Under the pieces are notes generated by a model. That model saw only the letters and a program-made list of their open reading frames with translations, did no database searches and had not been told where the DNA came from. Shown in pieces: positions 26,173 through 35,935 of a DNA stretch of 64,000 nt (position 1 is its first letter; each line of letters starts with the position of its first letter). The translations under genes and the position numbers were made by a program. This DNA is from Maribellus sediminis (GTDB taxonomy: Bacteria; Bacteroidota; Bacteroidia; Bacteroidales; Prolixibacteraceae), in the NCBI RefSeq assembly GCF_011799805.1, contig NZ_WXUB01000008.1, forward strand, positions 1 through 64,000, in the 5' to 3' direction.

Positions 26173-27879
26173 TTATTTATTCAATACTTCTACCAGGGGT
26201 TGTCCGGCAGCGGCCGATGGTATTTTTATTTTTATGTAATTGGATAATGTTAATGCGATATCAACTGTTTCTACATTCCGAAAAACAGTATGATGAGTCA
26301 AACCATTTCCTGCAAAAATTATCGGAACAGAAGTGTCATATTTCCAGGGTGAGCCATGTGTACTGGCCACTTCTAAACCATCGAAATCATTGATGTACCA
26401 ATAGGGTTCATTTACAATGTATATTTCACCTGATCTTTTAGGATTATAGTTCCTCAATACCGACCTGTTCAGTTCAGTGTCTGCAAGTTTGCCTTCCAGC
26501 AAATCAATAGAAGGAATGGCAAAAGCAATGCCTTCCTGGTTTTGTAATTCATACGCCAGCGTCCGGGAAACTTCATCGATATCTAATCTATTCTTTTCAA
26601 TGATATCGCGGTTTAAATAAACGTAAGGATGGAAATAGCCGGAAACAATTTTCTCGGTGAGATTGAACTTCTTTTTAAATACCTGGCTAATGGCTGATGT
26701 GTCAACCGTATTTATATCGAAATAGCCAGCGTCAATGCCAAACTTCTTCAGGCGGTCAGGAACATCAGGCCCTCCGTGATCGGCAGCAAGAACAATGAGT
26801 ACATTATCCAGTCCAACTTTTTCATCCACAAAACTGATTAGCTCAGCCAGTGTTCTATCCAGCTTTATCAGGTTGTCTTCGCTTTCCAGGCTTGCCGGGC
26901 CAAAAGCATGTCCGATATAATCGGTTGATGAAAAGCTGACAGATAGATAATCGGTAATATTATCTGTACCCAATTGTTCGGCAACGATTAATTCTTTTGC
27001 AAAATCCAATGTCAGTTCATCTCCTGCCGGACTAAGCGTCAAAAATGTTGTAAAATAGCCATTATCCGTATCTCCAAAATTATGGGGAAATACTACTCCA
27101 TACCCGGGCAGATTTGTTTCATAAGGCACGTCGTCCTCTTCTCCATGCATATAGGTTGAAATGTCGTAGGTTAACTCCCAGCTTGTATTGGCATAGGCTT
27201 TAAACTTTTCTTTTCCGTTCCATTTGTTCACCCAATCCGGATAGTTGTCGTAATAGTAAGTACTGCTTATAAATCCACCGGTGGCTTTACTAAACCAGAA
27301 TGCTTTGCCGGCATGCCCAGCCATGGGAATTGCGCCACGATCCTTTACCGAAACACCAAATACTTTTGACTTGCCATTGGTAAACATGGCTAATTCATCG
27401 GAAAATGTGGTTGAAACTATTGCTGAAGGTGATCTTCCATCGGTAGAAGCAGCCGCCTGAGTTGGATCAATCTCTGTGTTTTTGTCAACACCTAAACCTG
27501 AACCAATCAACGGATAACGGTAATCCTCCACATTATAAACGGTACGTTTCAATTCTTTATCGTACCATAAATTACTAATCATTCCATGTTCTGAAGGATC
27601 GGCGCCTGTTGCTAAAGTTGTATGCCCAACAACCGTTTCGGTGTTGGCGTGGCGATGGTGGGCATTTTCGTAAACAACTCCCTGCTGATATAAATATTTA
27701 AATCCTCCTTCGGGCAAACGGTCATAAACGGTTCGTGGCATATCGGCTCTTAATTGATCAACAGTTATTTGTAATATCAATTTAGGATTTGAGCCGTTTT
27801 GAGAAAAAGTGTCTGGCAAGTAAATAAAGAAAAAGATACATAGAAGTACAATTGATTTAATTATCGTTTTTGTTTTCAT
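26173..27879 (-). CDS. Alkaline phosphatase family / type I phosphodiesterase, PafA-like, exported
   Basis: The 568-residue protein has a signal peptide (about 1-26). LQITVDQLRADMP near 35 supplies the first metal Asp. HANTETVVGHTTLATGADP near 77 has Thr in the nucleophile position, as in PafA-type alkaline phosphatases. SSTDYIGHAFGP near 315 and LAADHGGPD near 352 add the remaining metal ligands (Asp, His). The fold therefore belongs to the alkaline phosphatase superfamily; monoesterase versus phosphodiesterase activity is unsure. It is periplasmic by its signal peptide. It sits inside the TetR/DUF1254 block. Confidence 0.85.
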   Translation of the reverse strand: MKTKTIIKSIVLLCIFFFIYLPDTFSQNGSNPKLILQITVDQLRADMPRTVYDRLPEGGFKYLYQQGVVYENAHHRHANTETVVGHTTLATGADPSEHGMISNLWYDKELKRTVYNVEDYRYPLIGSGLGVDKNTEIDPTQAAASTDGRSPSAIVSTTFSDELAMFTNGKSKVFGVSVKDRGAIPMAGHAGKAFWFSKATGGFISSTYYYDNYPDWVNKWNGKEKFKAYANTSWELTYDISTYMHGEEDDVPYETNLPGYGVVFPHNFGDTDNGYFTTFLTLSPAGDELTLDFAKELIVAEQLGTDNITDYLSVSFSSTDYIGHAFGPASLESEDNLIKLDRTLAELISFVDEKVGLDNVLIVLAADHGGPDVPDRLKKFGIDAGYFDINTVDTSAISQVFKKKFNLTEKIVSGYFHPYVYLNRDIIEKNRLDIDEVSRTLAYELQNQEGIAFAIPSIDLLEGKLADTELNRSVLRNYNPKRSGEIYIVNEPYWYINDFDGLEVASTHGSPWKYDTSVPIIFAGNGLTHHTVFRNVETVDIALTLSNYIKIKIPSAAAGQPLVEVLNK

Positions 27880-27945
27880 TTTTTTGGATTTCTAATATTT
27901 CAAAAATTGCTACGCTTCATTTAAAATGTAGTTCAATCAAGACAA

Positions 27946-28467
27946 TCAAAATGTCCTTTCCGTATTAAATTCCCTCACTTTCCCTTTGCCGGAATGAAAC
28001 TGGCCCATAGCGGCATTGATATGTATACTTTGATCAACATCCTGCCCCTTCAATTCTGCCGGTTCTTTTTTACTGAATAAAGTCTTAATACTTTTTAATG
28101 CCTTTTTATCGTCAGGGGAAATCTGAAACAGGTTAACCCCTGCACTTACTACCCGTTGAAAAGGTCGTACCTCAATAACATAAGTACAATTTGGCTTGAA
28201 ATTTCCTTTGATGAACTCCTGGTTTTCTGCTAAAACCCAGAATACATGTTCCCCAGGATCGCATTCGTAGAGAACGTAATTATTCCCACTGACTCTTCCG
28301 AGGTACTTTTCTCCATCGAAATATTTAAAGTCAATTAAGGCCACCGAACCCTGATACCGGACGAAATAAACCAAAGTTTTTCCTTCTGACGGTTTTTGAA
28401 ATTGCTGACCGAATAAGCTAATACTCATTAGAAAAATTAGAACTGAGAAAATTGATGCTTTTTTCAT
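27946..28467 (-). CDS. DUF2846-like secreted protein
   Basis: ATG 28467 gives 173 residues beginning with a signal peptide (MKKASIFSVLIFLMSISLFG); a longer frame from 28542 puts a charged tail before it and is unlikely. The core KTLVYFVRYQG, FKYFDGEKYLG, YVLYECDPGEH and KPNCTYVIEVRP follows the pattern of DUF2846/PEGA-like small beta proteins. The C-terminus is basic. It is probably periplasmic. Function unknown. Confidence 0.65.
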   Translation of the reverse strand: MKKASIFSVLIFLMSISLFGQQFQKPSEGKTLVYFVRYQGSVALIDFKYFDGEKYLGRVSGNNYVLYECDPGEHVFWVLAENQEFIKGNFKPNCTYVIEVRPFQRVVSAGVNLFQISPDDKKALKSIKTLFSKKEPAELKGQDVDQSIHINAAMGQFHSGKGKVREFNTERTF

Positions 28468-28672
28468 AAATAGCCGTATTGAAATTCTTTGTTCCTTTTT
28501 ATTGTTAAACGAATTCTCTTTTTTTGAAAACTGTTTCTTCAAAGCTTTTCAAATGTACTACACGATAATACAAATTTTGAATGCCTAGCCATTGTTTTCC
28601 TTTAATAGGATAAGTAAAAAAGTCTCCCCGCATTCTGTTGTTGATCAGGGAAACTTTGCATTATCACTATTG

Positions 28673-30229
28673 TTATTTCACTTCCAATATTTCACTCGGT
28701 CTCCAGGTTTTTTCAATCCAGGGTTCCAATGGGCCGTATAGACGAAGCGCAACAAACCAGCTTTTTCCTGGTATGGTTTGCAACCAGTTGTTTTCATAGC
28801 CTTCGGGAGCCTCCGGTGCAAAATATATATCAAAAGAGCCATCTTCGTTTTGCACCAACCCTTCGTCCTGGCTTCCCACCGTAGGATAAACCTGATCGGT
28901 TTGAAGCATAGAACGGGTTTGTGGATCATAAATGGTTAATGCCCAAAAATCTTTTGCAGGAGGATTAGCCGGTATGTGGATTTTATAGGTCTTCGATCCA
29001 TCCATTGGTAATTTGTTCTCATCAACATATGCAATGCCATAATCGGAACCTACACCGGGGATAGTCACCGCCATTGCAGGAGTTACCGCAGTATAAGGAT
29101 AATGGAACATTACCCGTGCATCGGAGTTCATGGTTTTTCCATCTTTTCCGTTAAAGAAAACATTCTTATCCAAAAATCCCATTATCCAAGCGCTATTTGT
29201 ATCCGGATATATTTCTATACCTTTCATGTTATCCACACTACCACTGGTGCGGGGATACCAAACAATGCTCCGTGCAGTAGCATTTGCAATGGCTACGGCA
29301 TCGGTCAATATTCGCTTCATTCTCTCATCCGGATTAAAGGGTTTTCCTTTTTCAATTCCAATTGAAGCAAGTAATCCACGGGTTTCGGCATCAATAAGGT
29401 CTAAAGGTTCTTCCTGTATAACATCATTTAAGTGAACATAGAAATTGAAATCGTTATCATGAATGGTATTAAACTCTTTCCCACTACCATTAATAAATTC
29501 CATTGCCGGGGGATTATCTTTTTGGCTCAATGGATAAACCTTCATATTATCTTTGATATTTTTAACTGCTACGTCAAGTCCATTGGCAACAGAAGCTCTC
29601 ATGAACGTAAAAATTCTATAGGATGGCGACTTAACTATAAAATATTCATCAGGTAGCTCTCCTTCATAATCCGGAGGAACAACCAGGTAATTACCTCCCT
29701 GTCCTTTATCCGGTCCCATTGGACCTATATCACATAAATATCTAAACCAGGCATCATTAAATGCACCTAACATGCCAGCCGGAATTTCAAGAACAACCGG
29801 CCCTGTTTCTTTTAAATTTAGGTAAGGTGTTACATAAAGCGTTGAAGTATTTGCGGTAAGAAATAAAGGCTTTGAATCCAGCAGGTCTTCTGTCATGATA
29901 ACTTTATTGACAGCATTCACGCCCAATACTTCGGGCCCCACCATTAACTGATGCGCTGATGCCGCAGGTATACCTTTTAAGAATACATCAATGCCACGCA
30001 TTCTGTCCAGATTATCATAAACCAATTCAGCGGTTTCAGGCAATGGTGCACCGTCCAGGAATTTTAATTCACCAATAGAGGTGGATACATTATCCGGAGT
30101 AGTTATCCCCTCCGGGATATCTGTTGTTTGTTTGTATGTTGGTATGGCTTGCTGTTTCGTCGAGGTTTCGGTACACGACGAAAGAATAAAAGCACCAACA
30201 ACTGTTATTGCGAAAATCTTTTTTAACAT
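28673..30229 (-). CDS. DUF1254/DUF1214 lipoprotein, copy 1
   Basis: The 518-residue protein has a lipobox (FILSSCTE, Cys19). The N-terminal DUF1254 domain (about 70-210) includes STLYVTPYLNLKETGPVVLE. The C-terminal DUF1214 domain (about 390-515) includes KIHIPANPPAKDFWALTIYD, MLQTDQVYP and LYGPLEPW. Proteins with this pair are found in many phyla and are often annotated only by DUF; no activity is proven here. It lies 12 bp from a second gene of the same architecture on the same strand, so the two are one transcript. Confidence 0.85.
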   Translation of the reverse strand: MLKKIFAITVVGAFILSSCTETSTKQQAIPTYKQTTDIPEGITTPDNVSTSIGELKFLDGAPLPETAELVYDNLDRMRGIDVFLKGIPAASAHQLMVGPEVLGVNAVNKVIMTEDLLDSKPLFLTANTSTLYVTPYLNLKETGPVVLEIPAGMLGAFNDAWFRYLCDIGPMGPDKGQGGNYLVVPPDYEGELPDEYFIVKSPSYRIFTFMRASVANGLDVAVKNIKDNMKVYPLSQKDNPPAMEFINGSGKEFNTIHDNDFNFYVHLNDVIQEEPLDLIDAETRGLLASIGIEKGKPFNPDERMKRILTDAVAIANATARSIVWYPRTSGSVDNMKGIEIYPDTNSAWIMGFLDKNVFFNGKDGKTMNSDARVMFHYPYTAVTPAMAVTIPGVGSDYGIAYVDENKLPMDGSKTYKIHIPANPPAKDFWALTIYDPQTRSMLQTDQVYPTVGSQDEGLVQNEDGSFDIYFAPEAPEGYENNWLQTIPGKSWFVALRLYGPLEPWIEKTWRPSEILEVK

Positions 30230-30241
30230 AACTGTGATTTT

Positions 30242-31630
30242 TTATTTACTTTTTACCATTTGCGGTCTTACCCAATCTCCTGATAAGGTCTCAGGTTTCG
30301 GCAAATACAATCGCATTACAACTGAAAATGGTCCTTTGGGTGCAGGTAACCAATTGGATTCTTTTTCTTTTCCCGGAGATTCATTTTGAAAATAAAGGGT
30401 AAGTCCTCCGTCATCGTCAAAAACAAAATCATCCATCATGGGTGAATTGAGCAGATATCGGTTTAGTGAGTTCTCCACGAGAAGGCTCGCCGGAAGCTCA
30501 TACATGGTTAAAGACCAAAAGGCATCTACAGGAGGTAATTGTCCCGGTTCAAAACGAAGGGTGTAGGTATTGGCACCGTTAAGGGGTTCATTTTCCGAAT
30601 CGACATAATAGCTTGGGTAAATTGCTTCTTCGGCACTCGCTCCCCATATTCCCACCATAGCAGCTATCATCCTGTAGCTGTAGTTGTTGTTAAGGTGTTG
30701 CCTGGTGCCAAATATTTCTGCAGACCCTAATTTCCCGGCTTCTGCTTGCTTTTTAAGAGCCTCAAAATCAGCCCATGAATCTGCAATCCCTTGTTTTATT
30801 GCATTTTGAATTTCCGGAGAAAAAGAGTCCCATTTGAATTCTTTTCCAGCTCCAATTCCTAGTTTAGCAAAGCGTTTCATTAATTCTTTTTCTGAAGGAT
30901 GGGTAGGACAGAATTGCAGGAGATAGTTCAACTGCTCAAATACCTTTGGAGACGCTTTGATTTCATCCTGCGTTAAAGGTTCAATGAATTGAATATCCGG
31001 TGCTGCCTCCGGGGCGGGTAAATCAAGAAAAGAAGATAGCGGTTGAAGCTTATACTCCGACTGAGTTTGCTTCACATTGTCGAGATCCTCAGGATTGAAA
31101 AGTTGTGTTCTGTAAACTGCCAACACCCATTCTGTTTCAGCTTGAATCAACTTTTCGATACCATCTGGTATTTCACCTTCCCATCCGGGGCCGGCAATAA
31201 GAAAATGACCGCCGTTATTGCCCACGGTTCGGGTACCGATAAATTCAAAGTTATGGGTGTACATATCAATAAGCTGCACACTGAAATAACGTCCTTCTTC
31301 AATTTCAGGAACTGTAAGAACCATGGGTTCTGAACGCAGATCCAAGGAAGTAAAGCTATACGGTGTATCGGAATTTGCAGTCTGTATCGTACGGTCTTCA
31401 TGGGTATATACCCTTGCCATATTGATGACTTTATTCCAGGGACCTTTGTAGTCTGAATTGTTTGTGTCGATGAAGTAATTGTAAAGCCCCCGATAATGGT
31501 CGACCATTGGATTGGCATAAGTATAAGCCTCTTTAGCAATTTGCCTGGCTTCGCCGGGTGTGAGTTTTGGTTGGCTGCAAGACATAAGAAAGATGCAGAC
31601 TGAGATGGTTAGTAGAAGTTTAAATTTCAT
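30242..31630 (-). CDS. DUF1254/DUF1214 lipoprotein, copy 2
   Basis: The 462-residue protein has a lipobox (CIFLMSCSQ, Cys18). DUF1254 (about 30-170) includes IQTANSDTPYSFTSLDLRSEPMV and VQLIDMYTHNFEFIG. DUF1214 (about 335-455) includes LRFEPGQLPPVDAFWSLTMYE and SVVMRLYLPKPE. It is homologous to the gene directly downstream but clearly diverged. The two domains suggest a periplasmic enzyme-like or binding function, unproven. It is preceded by 121 bp and an outer-membrane protein gene. Confidence 0.85.
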   Translation of the reverse strand: MKFKLLLTISVCIFLMSCSQPKLTPGEARQIAKEAYTYANPMVDHYRGLYNYFIDTNNSDYKGPWNKVINMARVYTHEDRTIQTANSDTPYSFTSLDLRSEPMVLTVPEIEEGRYFSVQLIDMYTHNFEFIGTRTVGNNGGHFLIAGPGWEGEIPDGIEKLIQAETEWVLAVYRTQLFNPEDLDNVKQTQSEYKLQPLSSFLDLPAPEAAPDIQFIEPLTQDEIKASPKVFEQLNYLLQFCPTHPSEKELMKRFAKLGIGAGKEFKWDSFSPEIQNAIKQGIADSWADFEALKKQAEAGKLGSAEIFGTRQHLNNNYSYRMIAAMVGIWGASAEEAIYPSYYVDSENEPLNGANTYTLRFEPGQLPPVDAFWSLTMYELPASLLVENSLNRYLLNSPMMDDFVFDDDGGLTLYFQNESPGKEKESNWLPAPKGPFSVVMRLYLPKPETLSGDWVRPQMVKSK

Positions 31631-31751
31631 TTTGATCGTTTTTGAAGTTGAATTTTTTTACTTTTAAATTGGTCTTTTTGAATAATATGTTTTTGGTTGT
31701 CGTTTAAGTTACAATATTTTTGACACTCCGTTTTTTTTAGTATAAAAAATA

Positions 31752-32495
31752 TTATTGATGCAATCCTTTTCCAAACCGAAATGACAAGCCCACTCCAATG
31801 TTCACCGAATTAATTGTGTAACTTTTCTGCGTATCAGTAATTTCAAAAGTATCGTAACTAAATAACAAACTCCGCTCATCATCTTCCACAAAGGAGCTAG
31901 CATCGTATTCTGCCGAAAAAAAGAATCCAAAATGTTTCCAAACATTCCAGTTCAATTTTAAACCCGGTGAGTAGCTGAATCCCAAATAGGCCTGAGATTT
32001 GGTTTTATATTGAAAGGTTGTATTATCCTGCGAGAAAATGATTTCACTTCCCGGAGATATTAAACCTTTGTAACCCAAATATATGTATGGTTCCAGTTGT
32101 AATTTTTCAGAAATATTCATTTGGTATGATATTCCGATGTCGGAGCCAAAAGCCCAAAAAGAATATGATTGTGTTAAATCATAGTGGTCATTCGTAATTC
32201 CCAACATGTCCAGCAGGTCAGATTGGTACGTATCAGTATTACGTTCATATTCGCTACTTGTCCACCTTAATCCCAGCCCAATTTTGTTATTAAAGTAATA
32301 GTTTAGCTCAATGCCGCCAACAAATCCGTAGTCAACGTAACCAGCGTTTTTGCTGTTGATTTCCCTTTTTGCAAAATCTCCTGTGATAATACCATTCTGT
32401 CCAAATGCAGAGATTTTGAATAACTGTGCACTAACCAAGTTGGTAATAAACAACATAATAACAGTGCTCAGGATAATGATTCTTTTCTTTTTCAT
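31752..32495 (-). CDS. Outer-membrane beta-barrel protein
   Basis: The 247-residue protein has a signal peptide (MKKKRIIILSTVIMLFITNLVSA). The mature part is built of amphipathic strands with aromatic girdles, for example YVDYGFVGGIELNYYF, LEPYIYLGYKG and FGFFFSAEYDASS, and it ends SVNIGVGLSFRFGKG, a typical barrel closing strand. It resembles OmpA-barrel/OmpW-like or porin-family proteins of 8-10 strands. It is in the TetR-led block and may serve as the pore for its substrate. Confidence 0.75.
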   Translation of the reverse strand: MKKKRIIILSTVIMLFITNLVSAQLFKISAFGQNGIITGDFAKREINSKNAGYVDYGFVGGIELNYYFNNKIGLGLRWTSSEYERNTDTYQSDLLDMLGITNDHYDLTQSYSFWAFGSDIGISYQMNISEKLQLEPYIYLGYKGLISPGSEIIFSQDNTTFQYKTKSQAYLGFSYSPGLKLNWNVWKHFGFFFSAEYDASSFVEDDERSLLFSYDTFEITDTQKSYTINSVNIGVGLSFRFGKGLHQ

Positions 32496-32528
32496 AATTG
32501 TATTAGTAGTTACTAGTTTTCTTTCTTT

Positions 32529-33614
32529 TCAGTTTACTTCCGGATTATCTTTTGAAAACCAGTTTTTTCCACGAATCCCAAACCGATAATTTAGTGAGAA
32601 CAAACCCGCTGTGCGATCGCCCAGAAATTGAGCTTCGGCCCTAACTTGCCATCTGTAGTTTATTTGCCACTGTGCTCCAACGAGCATATTCCAGGGTTTT
32701 TCGATGGCTTTATTGAAGGAGTAACGAATGTAACCGTTTGAAATGCCATTTTTAAGATTTGTTAGCCCATCGTTTAATTTAGTATATGGCAGGTAGTATT
32801 TGATTTTATCGGCAGGACTCAAATCCTCATACCAACCATCTAAATTTCCAATCATTTTATCTATTTCAGCTGGTGCATCGGGTGCTAGTTCTATTGCCTT
32901 GATTGATCCTAAGGTATTGCTGTTAAATGAACTGTACATTGCACCGGTCCAAACCGAAATATTCATTTTAGGATTGTTTTTGAATTTGAATACCGGCCCT
33001 GTTCGTAGTCCCGCGATTAAGACTTTTGCCGGATTATCCAAGCGGGGATTATAGTTATAGGTTCGGTTTACATCGAGCGAGATAAATAGCGGGCCCAAGG
33101 CACCAGCTGCCATTGCTCCATAACCAATGTATGTCCCACTTACTTCAGTTGATACACTCAACGGGATGGGCTTAATCAGGTTAACATTGATATCAGCCTT
33201 TTTTGTTTGACCAACAATTCCGTAAAGATTTAAGAAAGGTAATATCCAGGCATCAATCCTCATATTAAAGGTTGCCGTTTGAGCAGTAATATCATCAAAA
33301 CTCACGATATCACTTAAATCTATCATCTCAGGCGGGGTTGGATTATTAACATTCCCAAATCCCAGCTGCATATTATTTAAGCCTAAGTTTTGTTGACCTG
33401 TGAGTGTATTAAACATCAGTCCGACAGGGAACGGCAGTCTAATATTTGCCTGATGCACTTTACTCCCGAGAATGGGTAAAATATAAGGATACGGATTACT
33501 GAAATAAATTGAATCGTGTCCGGTTTTTATCGATGGTAATTGTTGTGTATAACCATGTTTAACTCCGGTAAGAATAATAAACAGATAGAGTAATTTGTAT
33601 ATTTCTTTTCTCAT
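32529..33614 (-). CDS. Predicted outer-membrane protein of unknown family
   Basis: ATG 33614 gives 361 residues with a signal peptide (about 1-20, ending HGYTQ). Strand-like segments such as YIGYGAMAAGALGPLFISLDVNRTYNY and MNISVWTGAMYSS and a terminal FSLNYRFGIRG suggest a barrel. The LRTGPVFKF and AEAQFLGDRT motifs are of the kind seen in proteins linked to DUF1254 genes in other bacteria, but I cannot name the family. It starts 77 bp downstream of the TetR gene on the same strand. Confidence 0.65.
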   Translation of the reverse strand: MRKEIYKLLYLFIILTGVKHGYTQQLPSIKTGHDSIYFSNPYPYILPILGSKVHQANIRLPFPVGLMFNTLTGQQNLGLNNMQLGFGNVNNPTPPEMIDLSDIVSFDDITAQTATFNMRIDAWILPFLNLYGIVGQTKKADINVNLIKPIPLSVSTEVSGTYIGYGAMAAGALGPLFISLDVNRTYNYNPRLDNPAKVLIAGLRTGPVFKFKNNPKMNISVWTGAMYSSFNSNTLGSIKAIELAPDAPAEIDKMIGNLDGWYEDLSPADKIKYYLPYTKLNDGLTNLKNGISNGYIRYSFNKAIEKPWNMLVGAQWQINYRWQVRAEAQFLGDRTAGLFSLNYRFGIRGKNWFSKDNPEVN

Positions 33615-33691
33615 TGCTGAGATAAAAGTAAACAAGAATAAAAGCTTATGTTAGACAAGCCTGTACAGCAAATGGTCTGGCATTTTACTGC

Positions 33692-34261
33692 TTAGGCAAT
33701 CTGGTTCAGCGAGAGGTACAATTTGGAGTTCTTCAAACGGGTAACAGTTTGCAGAATTTCTCTGGCGTGTTCCTGCATGGTTGATGCAGACAAATCATTG
33801 GGATCGAGCCGTGAGTACCAGGCTTCGCCAACAGTTACCCACAGATCAAATACCCCGGGATACGATGGATTCAGATCTAAGGCATCAGCAAAAAGTTGCA
33901 GGGCAAAAGCCTTGGCAATGGCAGCGTATGATTTAATAAATATAAGATTAAAGTCAGGCACATTTCGGTTATGAAAAAGTTGCAGATTGAATTGCAGTGG
34001 AACGGGATATTTTGCCAGCAAGTTGTACAGGTCAGGTAAAAGATTTTGACACTCCATTTTACCGGCTGTAATAAATGTGTCAATTATGCCCCAGTGCATA
34101 GTTAGTAATTCATCCAAAAAAATATCGGATTCACCAAAGTGATGATAGAAAGATGCCCTGGACGATCCTATTTCATGACTTATTTTGTTAATGCTAAAAT
34201 TATTGGGACCATACATGGCAAAGTGCCTGTAACCCGTTTCCAGCCATTTTTCTTTTCCCAT
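33692..34261 (-). CDS. TetR/AcrR family transcriptional regulator
   Basis: The 189-residue protein has a TetR-type DNA-binding domain at residues 1-48 (ETGYRHFAMYGPNNFSINKI, then EIGSSRASFYHHFGES). The C-terminal ligand domain is Leu/Phe-rich and not classifiable. It is the first gene of the minus-strand block 25.4-34.3 kb and probably controls it and itself. The ligand is unknown. Confidence 0.85.
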   Translation of the reverse strand: MGKEKWLETGYRHFAMYGPNNFSINKISHEIGSSRASFYHHFGESDIFLDELLTMHWGIIDTFITAGKMECQNLLPDLYNLLAKYPVPLQFNLQLFHNRNVPDFNLIFIKSYAAIAKAFALQLFADALDLNPSYPGVFDLWVTVGEAWYSRLDPNDLSASTMQEHAREILQTVTRLKNSKLYLSLNQIA

Positions 34262-34407
34262 ATCGTGTTTTATCGGTGCAACAGTGCAATAAATGTACTC
34301 CTCCTAAAATACAAAAATCTATGGTTTTGAAACAGGTAAAAGCTTTTAGGCTTTGACAAAAGCTTTTCATTTTAAACTAAATTTACACTGAAGCGCGATT
34401 GTTGCGC

Positions 34408-35175
34408 TTACCGTCCGGTTTCAGCTGCCAATAATTCCAGAATACGGTTCAAATCTTCCATGAGTGGCTGGTAATGCGAGATTTCGGTGGCCCGGCAGCT
34501 GATCACAAAATGCAGGACGTTGTTTTCGAAGGTGGTCGAGTTCAACAGTTTCAGGTTGCTGATGTGATGACTTACCGGTTTTAACCCGATTTCGCCCTCA
34601 GAAACACCTGAGAGATCCATAACGGTTCTCAAACTGCTTTCGTCCGACCGGAATATGTCAATTACCTTTTCGCGCTGAAGCCCCAGATCGTTTTCCTGTT
34701 TGACAATGTCTTCCAGTGTCGAGATCCAGTTGGTGAGTTGAATACGCAGTTCGGCATTTCTGATATCCTTTACGCTTCCCGAGTTGATCATTTCGCTGAG
34801 CAACGAATTGTTCGGATTAAAAGCAACGTCGAAAGCAAAAGTACCAAACAACAATTCAGAAAACGTTTTTTCGTCGGGCAGTTCACTGTCTCCCGACATG
34901 TATTGCAAAATCTGTTTGGCACCCTCGTAATTCTGATGGTTCACAGCAATCAGTTCCGCCAGTTTTCGTTGGCTGGTTTTAAATTCCTGGTAGAGGCCGG
35001 CAAGGTACTTTTGTTCTTTTTCGCGGATGATGCGTTTTTCGTTGCTGTTGTTGATGCCCAGGGCGATTAGGATTCCAACTACAACCAGCAGTATCTCACC
35101 GGCTGCATATGCCAGGTATTTTCTGATCTTATTTTCTTCGAGCAACTTGACTCTGAGGTTTCGAAATACTTTCAT
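34408..35175 (-). CDS. DUF6090 family membrane protein
   Basis: The 255-residue protein begins with the family signature RVKLLEENKIRKYLAYAAGE and a single membrane segment ILLVVVGILIALGINNSNE. The rest is alpha-helical with coiled-coil tendency. The family is widespread in marine Bacteroidota, often in many copies, and uncharacterised. Context gives no clear role: it stands between the TetR gene and a damaged AlkD gene. Confidence 0.82.
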   Translation of the reverse strand: MKVFRNLRVKLLEENKIRKYLAYAAGEILLVVVGILIALGINNSNEKRIIREKEQKYLAGLYQEFKTSQRKLAELIAVNHQNYEGAKQILQYMSGDSELPDEKTFSELLFGTFAFDVAFNPNNSLLSEMINSGSVKDIRNAELRIQLTNWISTLEDIVKQENDLGLQREKVIDIFRSDESSLRTVMDLSGVSEGEIGLKPVSHHISNLKLLNSTTFENNVLHFVISCRATEISHYQPLMEDLNRILELLAAETGR

Positions 35176-35227
35176 TTTGTATGTTTGATTTCAGGTTTTC
35201 AAGATACTAAGATTCGGACAACCTGTG

Positions 35228-35935
35228 TCATTTTTCCATGGCCCGGGCTTTTAGATCGGCCGGCATTTTTTCAATGGCATATCGCAGAGCGGTCCGAGGC
35301 ATAAGGCTTTTGTGTTTCATTACATATTCAAACACCTCCTGTTCATGTTTGTTGGCTGCAACTTTCAGCATCCAGCCATAGCCTTTTTGAACCAGGTCGT
35401 CAGCATCGGTGAGCAACAGATCGGCAATCTCAAAAATGTCAGCCAAGAATTTACCATTTCGGGCCGGAATGATCAGGCTGACGGCAGCCGCCCGCCGCAT
35501 CCAGCGGTTTTCCGATTGTGTGAATTTCTTTAAGTGCGCAATAAATTCAGGGTACATTTAAACAATGGCTCCAACGGTGTGGTTGCACAAGGTATCGCAG
35601 GTGGCCCAGTTATCCACGTATTTCGAAATCCAACGCTCAAAGGTTTCGAAGTCGGCAGGCTCGTATTGTTTGTTGATGTAGTACGACCAGTTGCAGGCTA
35701 CAATGGCCGCCTCAAAATAACCCGATTGCCAGAGCAGCTCGCAGGCATCAAAAAGTTCCTGCTTGGTATTAAAGTTGAAAGCTTTGTAAAGCTCTTTGCT
35801 GAGCTTGTGCACAACAGGGGTTTTTACACCATAGGTATTTATCTCTTCCTTAAAGAAACGTTGACTGCTGATGCGAACTTTTTCGTCAGCATGCTTCTGC
35901 AGTTCGGTTTTTACTTTGTCGGGAATGTTATTCAT
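35228..35935 (-). pseudogene. AlkD-like DNA alkylation repair gene with an in-frame TAA
   Basis: Two open segments share one frame and are separated only by a TAA at 35558-35560. The first (from ATG 35935) contains QRFFKEEINTYGVKTP, LWQSGYFEAAIVACNW and CDTLCNHTVG. The second continues YPEFIAHLKKFTQSENRWMRRAAA, DDLVQKGYGWMLKVAA and PRTALRYAIEKMP. The joined product of about 234 residues has the length of AlkD HEAT-repeat DNA glycosylases, which release N3/N7-alkylated purines. The stop falls where relatives usually have Glu or Gln. The second part also begins with an ATG right after the stop, so re-initiation is possible. It is a pseudogene, a sequence error or a recent split. Confidence 0.8.
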
